A program made the translations under genes and the position numbers. This document shows, piece after piece, positions 37,983 through 49,468 of a stretch of 64,000 nt of DNA. The DNA is taken from positions 1,824,762 through 1,888,761 of the forward strand of contig NC_047064.1 of the NCBI RefSeq assembly GCF_902459465.1, written 5' to 3'. The notes under the pieces are model-generated. The model searched no databases. It saw nothing but the letters and a program-made list of their open reading frames with translations, and was not told the origin of the DNA. This DNA comes from Asterias rubens. Its lineage: Eukaryota > Echinodermata > Asteroidea > Forcipulatida > Asteriidae. How positions within the stretch are numbered: position 1 is the stretch's first letter; each line of letters opens with the position of its first letter.

Positions 37983-40160
37983 AAGTAAGTTAGTATTGTC
38001 ATTACTTGTAAGAGTGCTTACAAAACGTTTACCCTCCCTTTTTACACTTCAGAATAAAACACCGCGACAACGCAAGTTAGTGTAATACCGGTTTGTCTGT
38101 TGGTTTTAGATGAATAATTGGTGAAGATTGTCTCTGTATAAACTTCACACAATTACGACAACAGAGGGCGTTATTCCGTCTGAAAAGCTGAAGAAATAAA
38201 GTTTGTTTTTAGAGATTTTATTTGGGGGTTACCTCATACAAAAAAATGAAACCACTGTCGTAATTGTTTGGCAGCAATGTGTACGCGCTTCAAGTATCAA
38301 AAGATTATTGTTTTTTTTGTTTTATTATCTGACCCTGGTATAGAGTATAATTATTGTAACAACGCTAGATTTGAAAGGGAAAACGTTTCAGTGAAACGTC
38401 AAGTTTGATAATGGGACAATAAGAGTCCGAAATGATTAATAATGCCATTAGTTGCCATGAAGTTCAGTCGATTGTATTGTCTACGAACAAAATGGCAATA
38501 GATCAAACTGCACAAGCTTTTTTTGCTGTCCTTTTTGTGGGAAAAGTGCTATTTTTATGAATAGAGATGGTTTGTAATAGAGGTTGGGGTGAAACTGGGT
38601 TGGGTAAAATTGCCTTGTGAGGACAACTCTAGACAGACAACTAGCACCAGGATGAAGACGACGTCCCCCATCAGCCATCTGTGTTGTTATTGTTTTCTAA
38701 ACAAAAGAGACAAGGCTTCAGTTTGGAAGACAAACTAAATTATTTAATTTGCATTTTGTTCTAATGCTTTTGTATCTGTCCATTTCTCGATTTTATGTAT
38801 TATTTAGAACATATCTATGGGCTTAAAAGCCACCCAAACAGCAGCTTGATGAGCCGTATCCGAACAAATACAAATTAATAAAATATAACACAAAATGTAT
38901 AAAAATCATCCCAATTAAAACATTACTGGCAAAAAAACAAAAAAAACTTTTGTTTAACCTGTTCAGTGTTCGCAACAGTATACCCATAGGACCACGACGA
39001 TTCTCATTATGTCGATGTCAATTTTTCATTCCTGATCAGATGATGCAAAAGAGTCATTAAAAATGACAAATGACAACCAATCGAACTGAATTTATTAATG
39101 ATAACTTCCAGACAAAACAAAATAAATGACCCCGAAAAAGTAGCATCCTACTTTTAGACTTTGTGCAGCAAAGTGCCTGGTCAAGGTTATAGGTCCGCTG
39201 CGTGCCTTAGGCCTATACAGAAGTCATGACCCCCCCCCCCCCCAATTGGGTACTGGACGAGATATGTAACCAACATTCTTAATGAAATAAGGGAAAAGTG
39301 ATGAAGATAAAAAGACTATCTTCAAGACGCTAACAAAGGCACTTTATTTGTATAATTCGCCCACACATACAATTTTTTTTTAGAGCGTGGCTAAAAATAA
39401 TCGAAAGATAGCATACATCAAAATCAATGTTTTGATTTTATTGATGATTAATACCACAATCAAATGCTTGTGAACTAAAGCTCAAAGAATACAACTCTTT
39501 TTTTTGTTTAGAATTGTGATTTAAAATCCAACAACAAGTCTTCGAGTTATTGTAAAATAAAATACAAATAGATAATGTTAATCATCCGGATCTTTCGATT
39601 TCGTTTCAAAATAAATCCTCCATTGTATCATCATTCGTCAGTCAAGGAGCAGTTTGAATTTCACCACAGCATTCAATTGGTCAAATAAGACCATTCCAAT
39701 TCATAAGCCATCAAGACTCATTCAATTTGGTAAAAAAACATTGGATTCTGACCAGGTAAAATATTGAGTTGCTGCTTTTGACCAATCAATGTTGATTCAC
39801 TACAACATTCATTTATAAACGAAACTGAATGGATCTGTTGTTGAAATTGACCGAGAATACCTTTACAAAATAAATATGCAAGAACAATAAGGCACCTTAT
39901 CAAAACTTTCCCCGGACAACTTGTGAAAGGGTTTTCCCGGAACCATTTGGGAACAACTGCTGGCTCCCAGTAGATAGCAAAATCTAAGTGTGTGCGGTTT
40001 TACCAATATTAAACAAATGGCCCATAGAACTTTCTTGAAAACTGTTCATGGAGTTTATACAGAATGCACAATATTTTGTTGAGGGATAACAAATTAGCTC
40101 CGGGAAACCCTTTCCGCAAGTTATCCGGGAAAAGTGTAGAAAAAGTGCCTAAAGATGATA
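37983..40160. other. Intergenic DNA without recognisable genes
   Basis: AT-rich. A C run of 14 lies at 39230-39243 and a CTCF-like CAACAGAGGGCGTTA at 38159-38173. Nothing else is supported. Confidence 0.4.
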
Positions 40161-40161
40161 C

Positions 40162-40510
40162 TTAAAGGCAGGGTACACTTTGGGTAATTATTGTGAAATA
40201 CCAGTATCCTCACTTGGTGTGTTACCCAACATGCACAATATAGCAATCTGTGTAAATTTTAGCAATGGGAATTCGAAGTTGCCAGAAAATAGTAACAATT
40301 AAAAATCACCCTTGCTGGACGGAATGTATGCTTTTAGTTTCCTGAAAATGGCTTCATGACCGAAGCTTTTATCAGATTCATTCCAACATTTGATGTGGAA
40401 AATTACCCCCTTGCCTTAAACTACATTTAACTTCAAGAAAGATTTGAAATGTTGCTGGGCCCCAGCAGTCTCATCAAATATAGATGGGAGGGGCTGATGA
40501 GATTAAGTTC
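40162..40510 (+). repeat. Single-ended copy of a related repeat (GGCAGGGTACACTTTGG)
   Basis: Starts CTTAAAGGCAGGGTACACTT and passes CCTCACTTGGTGTG and CAACATGCACAATATAGCAA, parallel in order to the MITE left end but clearly diverged. It lacks the family's palindrome and has no matching right end, so it is a distinct or very old relative. Confidence 0.55.
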
Positions 40511-42220
40511 TTGTTCGGGGTTCAGTTATTTATAATGGGGGCGTTTGCACGTACACACAATGTATGTGATTTAAACCGTAGTAAGCTATGTTTACTACAA
40601 AAAGTTGCAAGACAAAATACACCTTTAATTCAATAAAGCAATAGAGCTAATTTTTAGTATACAATGCAAATACTGACGACAGAATAATTTCAAATGAATT
40701 TTCACTTTGAGCTATATTATTCATGAAATAGATCAAAACTTTCGTTAACGGGAATAGGTTACTGGTTGGGTTGGTAAGTCAATCGAAATGGTCCAATGAG
40801 CAAGCGTATTCATACTCGACTTGTTTCGTACCAACTGTGAAGGTCGTTAGTTCGACTGAGAGGGCGCACTCACTTTGTTGTGTTAGCATTGATGACTCGG
40901 GACCCGGAATTCGATTCATACAACATCCAGCTATTTTCTAAGCAACAACTGTTCTAATATCAAATGTTGTCTTGTTTCGCCTCTGACTCAACGATACAAG
41001 CCTTGTATCCATCCAAAATTAATAATAATATAGTCAAGATGCACAAGTTCAACGATGAACACGTTAACCACCATAAGTACATGTTGGTTACTATTAATGT
41101 TTCGGAGTTTCACCAGAGTGGCTTTATGAACCAAGCTCTTAAAAAAAACAGGCCAGCCTTTGTCGTTTGTACTTTCGGCTAACTCACATGATAGATATGA
41201 TATTTGACTTTATGCAACAAATCCGTGAAAGCAATGACTCTTTGATTTACGCAACTATTGGGTATGGGTTTGCTTTGCATGATGAGATTCACATTACAGT
41301 TTTAGCCACACTGTCCATTTACGTAGGTCGATTTGTTCGTCATTTATTGCGCATTTATCATCCACTACCGGTATGTGTAGTGCTCAAGGGTGCACTACAA
41401 AATCATTTTGCCGAAATTCGTGAGCAACTGATTATTATACTTTGTAAACTCAAACCTTTGTTTTTCCAATACTGACTTTTAAGTGGCATGCAATTCATGG
41501 ATTGTGTAATTGTTCTGTATTTTAACAGTTTGGGACAAATATTTTAATTTAGGCAATTTTGTCATTATTTGGCTTGGGACGAAGTGGTGGGATGCTTTAT
41601 GAAACCATAGCAGTAAGTAAGTTTAAGACAAAAGCGCATTGTTGTACGGTTTGTTTACGGTAGAGTTATTTTCATGGGTAATTTACTTTAAAAGGCCGTG
41701 TGATTTTAGTATTTATCCAGTATTTGTTTTCATTGTGTATCAGTTAGCATTAGTTACTATGAAAAGTTTGGTTTGATGCACCCACAAACAAGCGCTGGTT
41801 TACCGCCCTCTGTTGACATTTTGTATGTTGTGTTGTCAGTTGGAAATTATAATGCATTCAAACTGTTTTTATTCATTTAAATCGAAACATCACTAAACCA
41901 CGCACATGTCATTGTTAACTTGGCGAAGTTAACTGGGTTACAACCGTCGCTACAGCAATTGTATTAAAGCTGCGTTTGAGCACGATCTGGCTCGTGTGTT
42001 ATAATTACGTAGAACATTGATGGAAGCCCGCCCTCATGAGCCTCTTAAAGTACACCCCCCCCCCCCCCCCGATAAAAGGTAAAAGGATATTTCAGAAACT
42101 CTATTGATGCCAGAAAACATACAAGTTAACTTTGTGTTTGCAAACCAAGAACCTTAAAAAGTTATTGAATTCATTCACATTTATTTACATTTTTTTATTA
42201 TAGCGTTAATTCATTCCGTA
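40511..42220. other. Intergenic DNA
   Basis: No gene supported; the 102-codon frame at 41167-41475 has no recognisable domain. A C run of 16 lies at 42055-42070. Confidence 0.4.
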
Positions 42221-42224
42221 AACC

Positions 42225-42445
42225 ATCTCAGCTCCCGGGGGAGTATACAGTTTTTGCAACATTACTATGCGCTACTCGGCTAAATCAAGCACACAAAACA
42301 TCTCTGCCCTAACAGGTACCCATTTACCCCTGGTTGGAGAGAAGCAATTATAGTAAAGTGTCTTGCTAGGGGACACAAGTGTCACGACCGGGATTCAAAC
42401 ACACACTCTGCTGAACAGAAACACCGTAGCTTGAGTTTGGTGCGC
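42225..42445 (-). repeat. tRNA-related SINE fragment
   Basis: On the - strand, GTTTGAATCCCGGTCGTGAC followed by ACTTGTGTCCCCTAGCAAGA matches the head-body junction of the SINE at 34565 (GGTTCGAATCCCGGTCGTGA, then ACTCGTACCCTTGAGCTAGG). The tRNA-like 5' head is degraded. Confidence 0.65.
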
Positions 42446-43507
42446 TTATTTTAAAGTTGATGCAAACTAAAATGAATGATTTATATCAATGAAACTGAAA
42501 ATCAAAAGCGTGATGTTCAGTAAACAACATAGGTTAAAGGATTAGTAAATAGCGCCCTCTTGTGCCGTGTAAAGGCCCATTGCAGTAACATTGATACTAT
42601 CATAACATGGCTGAAAACATTAATCGGGCTCAAATTGAAATGACGAAGGCTCTTATCAGATGATTAATTGATCATACAGTGGAACTGGCTTTTTTTATTG
42701 ATTTTTTTATTTTATTTTTTTTTTTATGACGCAAACATCGTCACTGTTTTCAAGAAGAGGTGATTTTTAAACGTTGGCCATTTTTCCCAAGCATATCATT
42801 TAACGTGGAGACCCTAAACCATGCAAATATGTTTCTATTTTAATCACTGTTCAGTAAGTATTACGAATTGCCTTTTGGGGGAAACAGTTGTCTTTTTTAG
42901 TGAGTGAGTGTGCATATTGGTTTTGCTGCAGAGGTACTTCACCTGTGCATTATCTAGCGCATACAGCGTGAGTCAAAATGAAGGTTGATCGAAATTTCTG
43001 ATTTAACAACAACAACTGACAATCAAAACCCAAGTGAAGCACATTAAACATTATTTTATTCCTGCTTATCTAAAATAACATGTCTAAAAGAAGTATGCCT
43101 GTTTTACTGAAAGCATGTTTGTACCTGTCCATGGAATGTTTAAGCTTGACTGAATCTAGACATCTGATGAAGATCGAATGTCCGTACTCTCAGCATGTTT
43201 TACAATAAATATATGCCATAACATTAATTCAATAATTCATTGTAACTTACTGGAACTTCGAATGGTGAAAGGCAAGTCTTCTAGGGTTGTGGCTTGGACT
43301 ACATTCAGAAAGAGACATTAACAAACGACTCTACAGCTTCTGAGACGGGAGTTGAGCAACTTTGAGTTGAGCTGCAATGCCAATACAATGCGGTATTGCT
43401 CCACGCTACGCTCTTTACGCCTCAGCGAACTGCAGGTATTCTTTTAAAATTGAAGTTGCTTTAAACTAGAACTGATCGGGTACATGCAGACAGAAATGTG
43501 TTACATA
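42446..43507. other. Intergenic DNA
   Basis: Nothing beyond a CTCF-like motif at 42550-42564 and a T-rich tract near 42690-42725 is recognised. Confidence 0.4.
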
Positions 43508-43842
43508 CTGAAATTTCTTTTTAGCATAACGACTTACTTGGCAACGAGCAATGGAGAGCTGTTGATCGTAACACATTGGCGAGAAACGGCTCCCTCTGTT
43601 GGAACGGAGTTTTAAGAAACAAGTAATGTCTCACTCAAATAATAATTTGAATAGAATTCGAGACCTCAGCTGAGGTCTCGAATTCAAGCATCTGAAAGCG
43701 CACAACTTGTGCGACAATGGTGTTTTTTCTTGCATTATCCTCTTGCAACTTCGACGACAAATATTGAGCACAAATTTTCAGGTTTGTTATTTTATGCATA
43801 ATGTTGAGATACACCAAGTGAGTCTTTTGGGGCAACTACCCA
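43508..43842 (-). repeat. MITE copy lacking outer ends, with perfect palindromic core
   Basis: Begins inside the element (TTTTTAGCATAACGACTTAC) and ends at CACCAAGTGAGTCTTTTGGG without the terminal inverted repeats. Its core, 43654-43685, is GAATTCGAGACCTCAG followed at once by its exact reverse complement, a 32-bp palindrome with no spacer. Confidence 0.85.
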
Positions 43843-44149
43843 ACAAAAGTAACTACCTTAACAAAATAATAACACTTGGTTTGATCCCGGAGTCCCAGTG
43901 AAATCTGTCCGCCGAATGTTTTGTATCCATAAAAAAAAAAAAGCATTGGGAAACTAACACGGGCCGGAGGAGGATGATTCACAAGAGGGCGCTATATGAA
44001 TAAGTGTGTACACATTATTTACCGTGTTGGGGACAGAATCTCTTAGGGACAGAGTCTCCTGCCACACCGGCCTGTGTTACGCAGCACACTTTGCTGCGAT
44101 TCATATTGATAGCACACCGCCCCCAAGAAAACTTCATAGTAAAATACGA

Positions 44150-46372
44150 GTTCATATGGCAAAACAGTGCAACTCATTTTGTGGTGTTTTTGAGCAAAAC
44201 AGTTGTCTGGGTAAGTTGGGGGCGCTCTTTTCATATAGCCCGGTCTCGTTTTCGCACGTGGCTCCATTATCAAGATACAACTATACAAATTGTGGTATTT
44301 TTGCCTTTTTGTGTGTTTTGGTATGGCAAAACGCATTATGTTGACTTAGATACTTTGTTCTGCACTTTGTTTTATGGCAAAACGGTCCATTTATAAGAAG
44401 CAGTCTTCTGCTTGACTGTAGCTATGTGTTCAGCACGTCAGTGTTTATCTGGTAGAAGAGGCTTTCATTATGATGTAGTGTTTTGGCTTTAGTAAATTTT
44501 TACCACTACGGTAGTGTTCACATGGCAAAACGCCTTATCTGTATGATACACCGTTTTTGCCAACAAAGAAATTCAGAAATGTTTCATTCTATGTTAGACT
44601 TTTTACATGGCAAAACAATGTATCTACAAGATGCTTCATTACTCCCTATCTTTTAATGTGTAAAGGACTCGTACAATGTAATACATGTGAAGCAGTGTTT
44701 TGTTTTGCCAGATATGGTGGTATGTGCATGACAGTATGATCTCATGGCTAGATCTAGACCATCTAACAGCATGCTATGCGCAATGCTACAGCACCAACTG
44801 CAACAACATGTAGCCTTTTAGTTCAACTAAAATGAATGAGAAAATAGAAACCATTACAAAAACAGTAAGTTTTAATGAGCATGAACTGCTCATGCTGTAC
44901 TAGACATAGGCATCCTTCGAACCCAGTCACTAATGTTATGAATTGTAATGTCATGAACTCAAGCTGTGAATTGCCATACATCTACATGTACACATTTTTT
45001 GTAGGTGTAAGTTTACTGTTTTGTATGGTGCAAGTTTACTGTTTTGTAGGTGTAAGTTTACTGTTTTGTATGGTGCAAGTTTACTGTTTTGTATGGTGCA
45101 AGTTTACTGTTTTGTATGGTGCAAGTTTACTGTTTTGTATGGTGCAAGTTTACTGTTTTGTAGGTGTAAGTTTACTGTTTTGTATGGTGCAAGTTTACTG
45201 TTTTGTAGGTGTAAGTTTACTGTTTTGTATGGTGCAAGTTTACTGTTTTGTATGGTGCAAGTTTACTGTTTTGTATGGTGCAAGTTTACTGTTTTGTAGG
45301 TGTAAGTTTACTGTTTTGTAGGTGCAAGTTTACTGTTTTGTAGGTGTAAGTTTACTGTTTAGTATGGTGCAAGTTCAATACACTAATCAAAATAATTATA
45401 AATTTGTACCGCAAAACATAAATTTTGTTTTTACAAAATCCTTCAAATACTCTTTAAAACCTCACCGTAATGAGCTGTCAACTAAATTTGTGTTTCTCCC
45501 CAGTTCCCCAAATCACTTATTAAAAAAAAAATTAAAAAAATAGTAGATTCAAACCAGTTCGAAAACAAGATTTCTTGTTTCGGTTGATTAATGAGATCAA
45601 AACTGCCTTAGTGATGTTTTCATACTACATATTGTAAGTTGAGTTGTATTTATTGATGTGTTGTTGTTCGATAAAGTTCATAAATGTGAATAATGTTGAC
45701 CAAATTTGTAAAGTCATAATAAACAAAATTTAAATTTGAATCAATCGAAAATTACTTCTTCGCCGCATGTTTCTTTCTAAAACGGGATATTCAAATTTTG
45801 ACAATCAACGTTTTTGGTTGATAAATTAATACTTGTGATACAACTGTTTAAAAAAAATTGTTTTAAACAGTTTAATAGGATCGTACAATTAGATACGTTG
45901 TTCTGCCATAAATTGACGTTTGTGTTAAACCTTTAAAATCGTTTACATTGTTTTGGTAGGAAATGTTTTGGGAAAGCGGACAATTTATGGGAAGTAAGAT
46001 AAGATACTTTGTTTTGCCATGAAATTTCGGGAAGAACATTACTAATGATTTTTAAATTAATGTTTGATACATTGTTTTGCCATAAAAATACATTATTTAA
46101 TATTAGTAACATAAGTTGCATTATTGTCAATGAAATAACAAAAGTGGCAAATTAGACAATTTTGTTTGGTAAAACAATGTAACTTCGCTTAAATATTAAT
46201 ACAACAAAACCATTTGTTCTTTTCAAACGATTTTTTTCTGGCTGATATATCAACAACTATCAAATATTCTGTAACAGTTTTAGAGAAATACATTAAAAAA
46301 TGGCAGACGATGAATCTTTGAAGCACTTTTTCTTAAAATGCTCATTTTCGAGTTGCATTGTTTTGCCATGTT
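44150..46372. repeat. Cluster of an 18-bp motif (ATGGCAAAACAATGTATC) in opposite orientations
   Basis: ATGGCAAAAC occurs at 44156, 44323, 44374, 44522 and 44607. Its reverse complement occurs at 45892 (GATACGTTGTTCTGCCAT), 46003 (GATACTTTGTTTTGCCAT), 46066 (GATACATTGTTTTGCCAT) and 46356 (CATTGTTTTGCCATG), with weaker copies at 44348, 44545, 44702, 45944 and 46169. The copy at 44607-44624 and the one at 46066-46083 are exact 18-bp reverse complements. Forward copies lie left of the minisatellite at 45004-45375, reverse copies mostly right. There is no coding frame or known family. Confidence 0.8.
45004..45375 (+). repeat. Minisatellite of 22/23-bp units, about 16.5 copies
   Basis: Two unit types alternate: B, GGTGTAAGTTTACTGTTTTG+TA (22 bp), and A, the same with TGGTGC at its start (23 bp). 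The order read by eye is B A B A A A A B A B A A A B b B A(partial), b being B with GCAAG. The units are almost identical, implying recent expansion or conversion. Long open frames in two phases (44875-45321 and 45021-45299) result from the repeat and are not genes. Confidence 0.95.
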
Positions 46373-46585
46373 GACGGCCGTGCTGATATTAATAACGGGT
46401 TATTATTATTATTATTATTCGTTGATAAGGACATCCTATACCTCAACGCATGATGACGCAGAAATCTAGCTAGCCGTGTTCGCCAGTTCGGACTCGGCCC
46501 ATCACCCCTAGAAACTGTTTATGTTTTCATCGTCCCGCTTTTCTGCTGTCGGCAGTTTCCCAATTAATACAGAGAGTGTGTGTGT

Positions 46586-46602
46586 GGGGGGGGGGGGGGG
46601 GG
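46586..46602 (+). repeat. Poly(G) run, 17 G
   Basis: Follows a short GT repeat. Confidence 0.95.
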
Positions 46603-47159
46603 CTGATTCCACTCTCTTTATGTGGAAGAGTGCTGCCGCCAGTCTCATTATCAAACGTATTTGTTTCGTTAAGGGCTGACAGATTATGACTTCAACGTAA
46701 TGTGTTGTAAAAAAAAAACTGCCCGACGTTTCGAGCGCCCTCTCGTGTTTATTGGAAATGCAAAACATTGTATTAAACCTCCGGGAAAAAACAACCTCAT
46801 TTTCATTATGCAGGGACTTTGTTCTGTGAATTCATGTCCTCTGAGTTAGCCTTCTGTACAAGGGTTAACATGTGTGGACATAATCCTGTTTGCTATTGTT
46901 TGAAACAGTCTCTTTGGTTGTGAAAAGCAGTTCAATAGTTTTCCCCAATTTGGCAGATGATTTGGGGATAACCTTCAAATCAGTCTGTGTACAATTGTTT
47001 TGTTTCTGCAGAATGGGGCTCCGAGTTTGCATCTTGGTGACCAAAACAGCATTCTGACCCCACCCACACCCAACCCCACTGTGTTGGATAATCCTATGTT
47101 ATGTATGTGTATAAGCCTACATTCTAAAGATCTACGTTGGGTTGATCAGTCTAGGAACT

Positions 47160-47300
47160 GGTATCCGATTTGGCAGCTACGGCTACGGCTACGACTGCAT
47201 CTACGGATGATGTTAAGGACGTCATAAACTTTGGTACTTAGTGACGAGGCGGTCCAGCTGTAACCATAGCCGAAACCGCAACTTCGGATACGGCCTTCCT
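47160..47300. repeat. Fold-back repeat with CTACGG units
   Basis: GGTATCCGATTTGGCAGCTA followed by CGGCTACGGCTACG pairs imperfectly with the reverse complement of ACCATAGCCGAAACCGCAAC and TTCGGATACGGC at about 47263-47294. Likely a small MITE. Confidence 0.6.
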
Positions 47301-47388
47301 TACGATGCAACAGAATCGGCTTGGGCAAAATCCGGAATGGGGCGCCCTCAACTGTTTGATGACATCACATGTTTCATGTTCTGAACAA

Positions 47389-47406
47389 GGGGGGGGGGGG
47401 GGGGGG
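47389..47406 (+). repeat. Poly(G) run, 18 G
   Basis: Uninterrupted G run. Confidence 0.95.
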
Positions 47407-47939
47407 TTGCATGGAAATGAAAGGTGACAATGTAATCATTGGCTAATTTAATCATTGGCTATCATTGGCAGTGTTTTTTAACTTTTGAAAATCTCATCTT
47501 TTTAAACTGGTTGTTCAACATTAATTTTACCTTTTTGCCAGGTTTCTGTATCTTGATTCCTTAAACTATTTTACTGTGTAATACTTTGCTTTGAATAAAT
47601 GTTGTCTGGTCCAGACTATTATTGTTGTGTTTTCCAGCACCTTGAGGCGGATTCTTTCTGCTATTGTTTGTGCGCAAAACAAATGTGTTGTTATTATTAC
47701 TATTATTATTATCATTATTATTGTGTTGTTTTTTATTGATCTCTATAGTTTTTTTCTATTTCAGTTTGAATTATAAATTATTTCACGGCCCAGCCATAAT
47801 TTTACTCCGTATTAACCAAGTAAACAAATACATAATTTCTGGGATTTAAATTCTTAAAATAAAATGGGATTCATATGTGCCCCCCCCCCGTTGGTTTTTT
47901 GGAAAACCTTGTTCTAACTAATAAAATAAAAAACTATAC

Positions 47940-47954
47940 CGTCCCTGGGTGGAT

Positions 47955-47992
<38 letters not shown>

Positions 47993-48013
47993 GACCGATT
48001 GCGCCACAGAGAC
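47940..48013 (-). tRNA. tRNA-Asn(GTT), copy 1
   Basis: On the - strand, GTCTCTGTGGCGCAATCGGT starts a 74-nt tRNA with acceptor GTCTCTG/CAGGGAC, D-arm GCGC...GCGC, anticodon stem-loop TTCGG-CTGTTAA-CCGAA (anticodon GTT) and T-arm GGTGG-TTCAAAT-CCACC; discriminator G. No intron, no encoded CCA. It delivers asparagine in translation. A T run about 8 nt downstream on the - strand serves as Pol III terminator. Nearest mir-10-distal member of a seven-unit array. Confidence 0.96.
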
Positions 48014-48108
48014 TTACTGTGTTGATACTTTTGTTACTTTATTTTTTACATTTTTGCCGCTCGAAAACTTGATCAAATAACAAACAATAATAGTTCAAAA
48101 TAAGTGTT

Positions 48109-48123
48109 CGTCCCTGGGTGGAT

Positions 48124-48155
<32 letters not shown>

Positions 48156-48182
48156 AGCGCTGACCGATTGCGCCACAGAGAC
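48109..48182 (-). tRNA. tRNA-Asn(GTT), copy 2 (G26 to T)
   Basis: Same 74-nt gene as copy 1 with one change: the base between D-arm and anticodon stem (position 26) is T instead of G. Pairing in all four stems is intact. Position 26 is normally a purine, so it may be less efficient. Confidence 0.93.
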
Positions 48183-48277
48183 GTGCTTGTAAGTTATTAT
48201 TTTGTTTGTTAATGTTCATATTATACGCTTTTACAGCTCGATTATACAAACAACAAAATTGTTCAAAATGTTACCTC

Positions 48278-48292
48278 CGTCCCTGGGTGGAT

Positions 48293-48330
<38 letters not shown>

Positions 48331-48351
48331 GACCGATTGCGCCACAGAGAC
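48278..48351 (-). tRNA. tRNA-Asn(GTT), copy 3
   Basis: Identical to copy 1 over the 74 nt. The downstream AAAATGTTAC on the + strand gives a TTTT terminator on the - strand. After this copy the regular spacing is broken by about 520 bp of extra DNA before copy 4. Confidence 0.96.
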
Positions 48352-48964
48352 TTACTTGATAAGCTTTTATTTTATTTTCGTACAAAACCAAATTTGCTCT
48401 GAGGCCGATCTGAAAGGTTTATAGTAACTTGTAATATTGGTCGACTGAAAGTTTTGTTTTTAATACTAAAGTAAATCTTGTTGCATAGCACGATGGAGCA
48501 AATGTAAGCTCACATATTGGATAGTGTAAAGGTAATAGTATACAGTCATTGGTAGGCAAACTTATCAAACAGAAAACAATAACAGTCACATGTAAAATGA
48601 GCTGAATACGGTGTCTACTGCAAGACAACTTGTCAGGGCATTTGTGTTAGCAAGATAGCGAATCCATCCATGTTGAGGGAGGTGGCAGTGGGTACCAACC
48701 ACATCGCTAGTCGCATCATTCGTTAATAGACACCAGCCCTTGGAAATATGATAAATAATCTGTGAAGCAAGACTCGTTTCGCCAATTACAATATTTCTTC
48801 GGGATGAACAATATCCAAACCAACTCACTAAAAAGGAAATCCTTTCTGAAATAAAATTTGTATATTATCATCACCATTAGGTTATAGCCAAGTAAGTTTG
48901 CATTTAAGTTGATTTATTTGTACTTACCAATCTATGATCTTACCCTTATACAATAAAACAATTC
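48352..48964. other. Extra DNA interrupting the tRNA-Asn array
   Basis: Copies 3 and 4 start 687 bp apart, against 167-169 bp elsewhere, so about 520 bp interrupts the array. The spacer-like TTATTTTGTTTG motif is lost here. I recognise no gene or repeat family in it; it may be an insertion or a decayed set of units. Confidence 0.5.
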
Positions 48965-48979
48965 CGTCCCTGGGTGGAT

Positions 48980-49017
<38 letters not shown>

Positions 49018-49038
49018 GACCGATTGCGCCACAGAGAC
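48965..49038 (-). tRNA. tRNA-Asn(GTT), copy 4
   Basis: Identical to copy 1 over 74 nt. The 5' flank (right side on the + strand) carries the shared spacer ACGTGCTTGTAAGTTATTAT also found after copies 2 and 5. Confidence 0.96.
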
Positions 49039-49132
49039 GTGCTTGTAAGTTATTATTTTGTTTGTTAATGTTCATATTATAAGCTTTTACAGCTCGATTA
49101 AACAAAAAAGAAAATTGTTCAAAATGTTACTC

Positions 49133-49146
49133 CGTCCCTGGGTAGA

Positions 49147-49185
<39 letters not shown>

Positions 49186-49206
49186 GACCGATTGCGCCAC
49201 AGAGAC
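49133..49206 (-). tRNA. tRNA-Asn(GTT), copy 5 (T-arm variant)
   Basis: T-arm reads GGTGG-TTCAAGT-CTACC instead of TTCAAAT-CCACC, turning one G-C pair into G-U; the other stems are unchanged. Box B remains readable (GGTTCAAGTCT). Shares the T-arm change with copy 7, suggesting common descent or conversion. Confidence 0.92.
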
Positions 49207-49299
49207 GTGCTTATAGTTATTATTTTGTTTGTTAATGTTCATATTATAAGCTTTTACAGCTCGATTAAACAAAAAAGAAAATTGTTCAAAATGTTACTC

Positions 49300-49314
49300 C
49301 GTCCCTGGGTGGAT

Positions 49315-49352
<38 letters not shown>

Positions 49353-49373
49353 GACCGATTGCGCCACAGAGAC
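49300..49373 (-). tRNA. tRNA-Asn(GTT), copy 6
   Basis: Identical to copy 1 over 74 nt. The spacer between copies 5 and 6 is almost identical to that between copies 4 and 5, including CATATTATAAGCTTTTACAG, so these units are recent tandem duplicates. Confidence 0.96.
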
Positions 49374-49468
49374 TTGCTTGTAAGTTATTATTTTGTTCGC
49401 TAATGTTCATAATATACGCACGTACAGCCTGATTTTACAAACAAAATAATTGTTTAACAAAATTGTTT

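Noticed and set aside
44004-44396. 130-codon open frame overlapping two other frames
   Set aside because: Built partly from the repeated ATGGCAAAAC motif; three frames of similar length overlap there and none resembles a protein.
44875-45321. 148-codon open frame with repeated Cys/Val/Tyr/Phe blocks
   Set aside because: It is the translation of the 22/23-bp minisatellite; a second frame across the same DNA is equally open.
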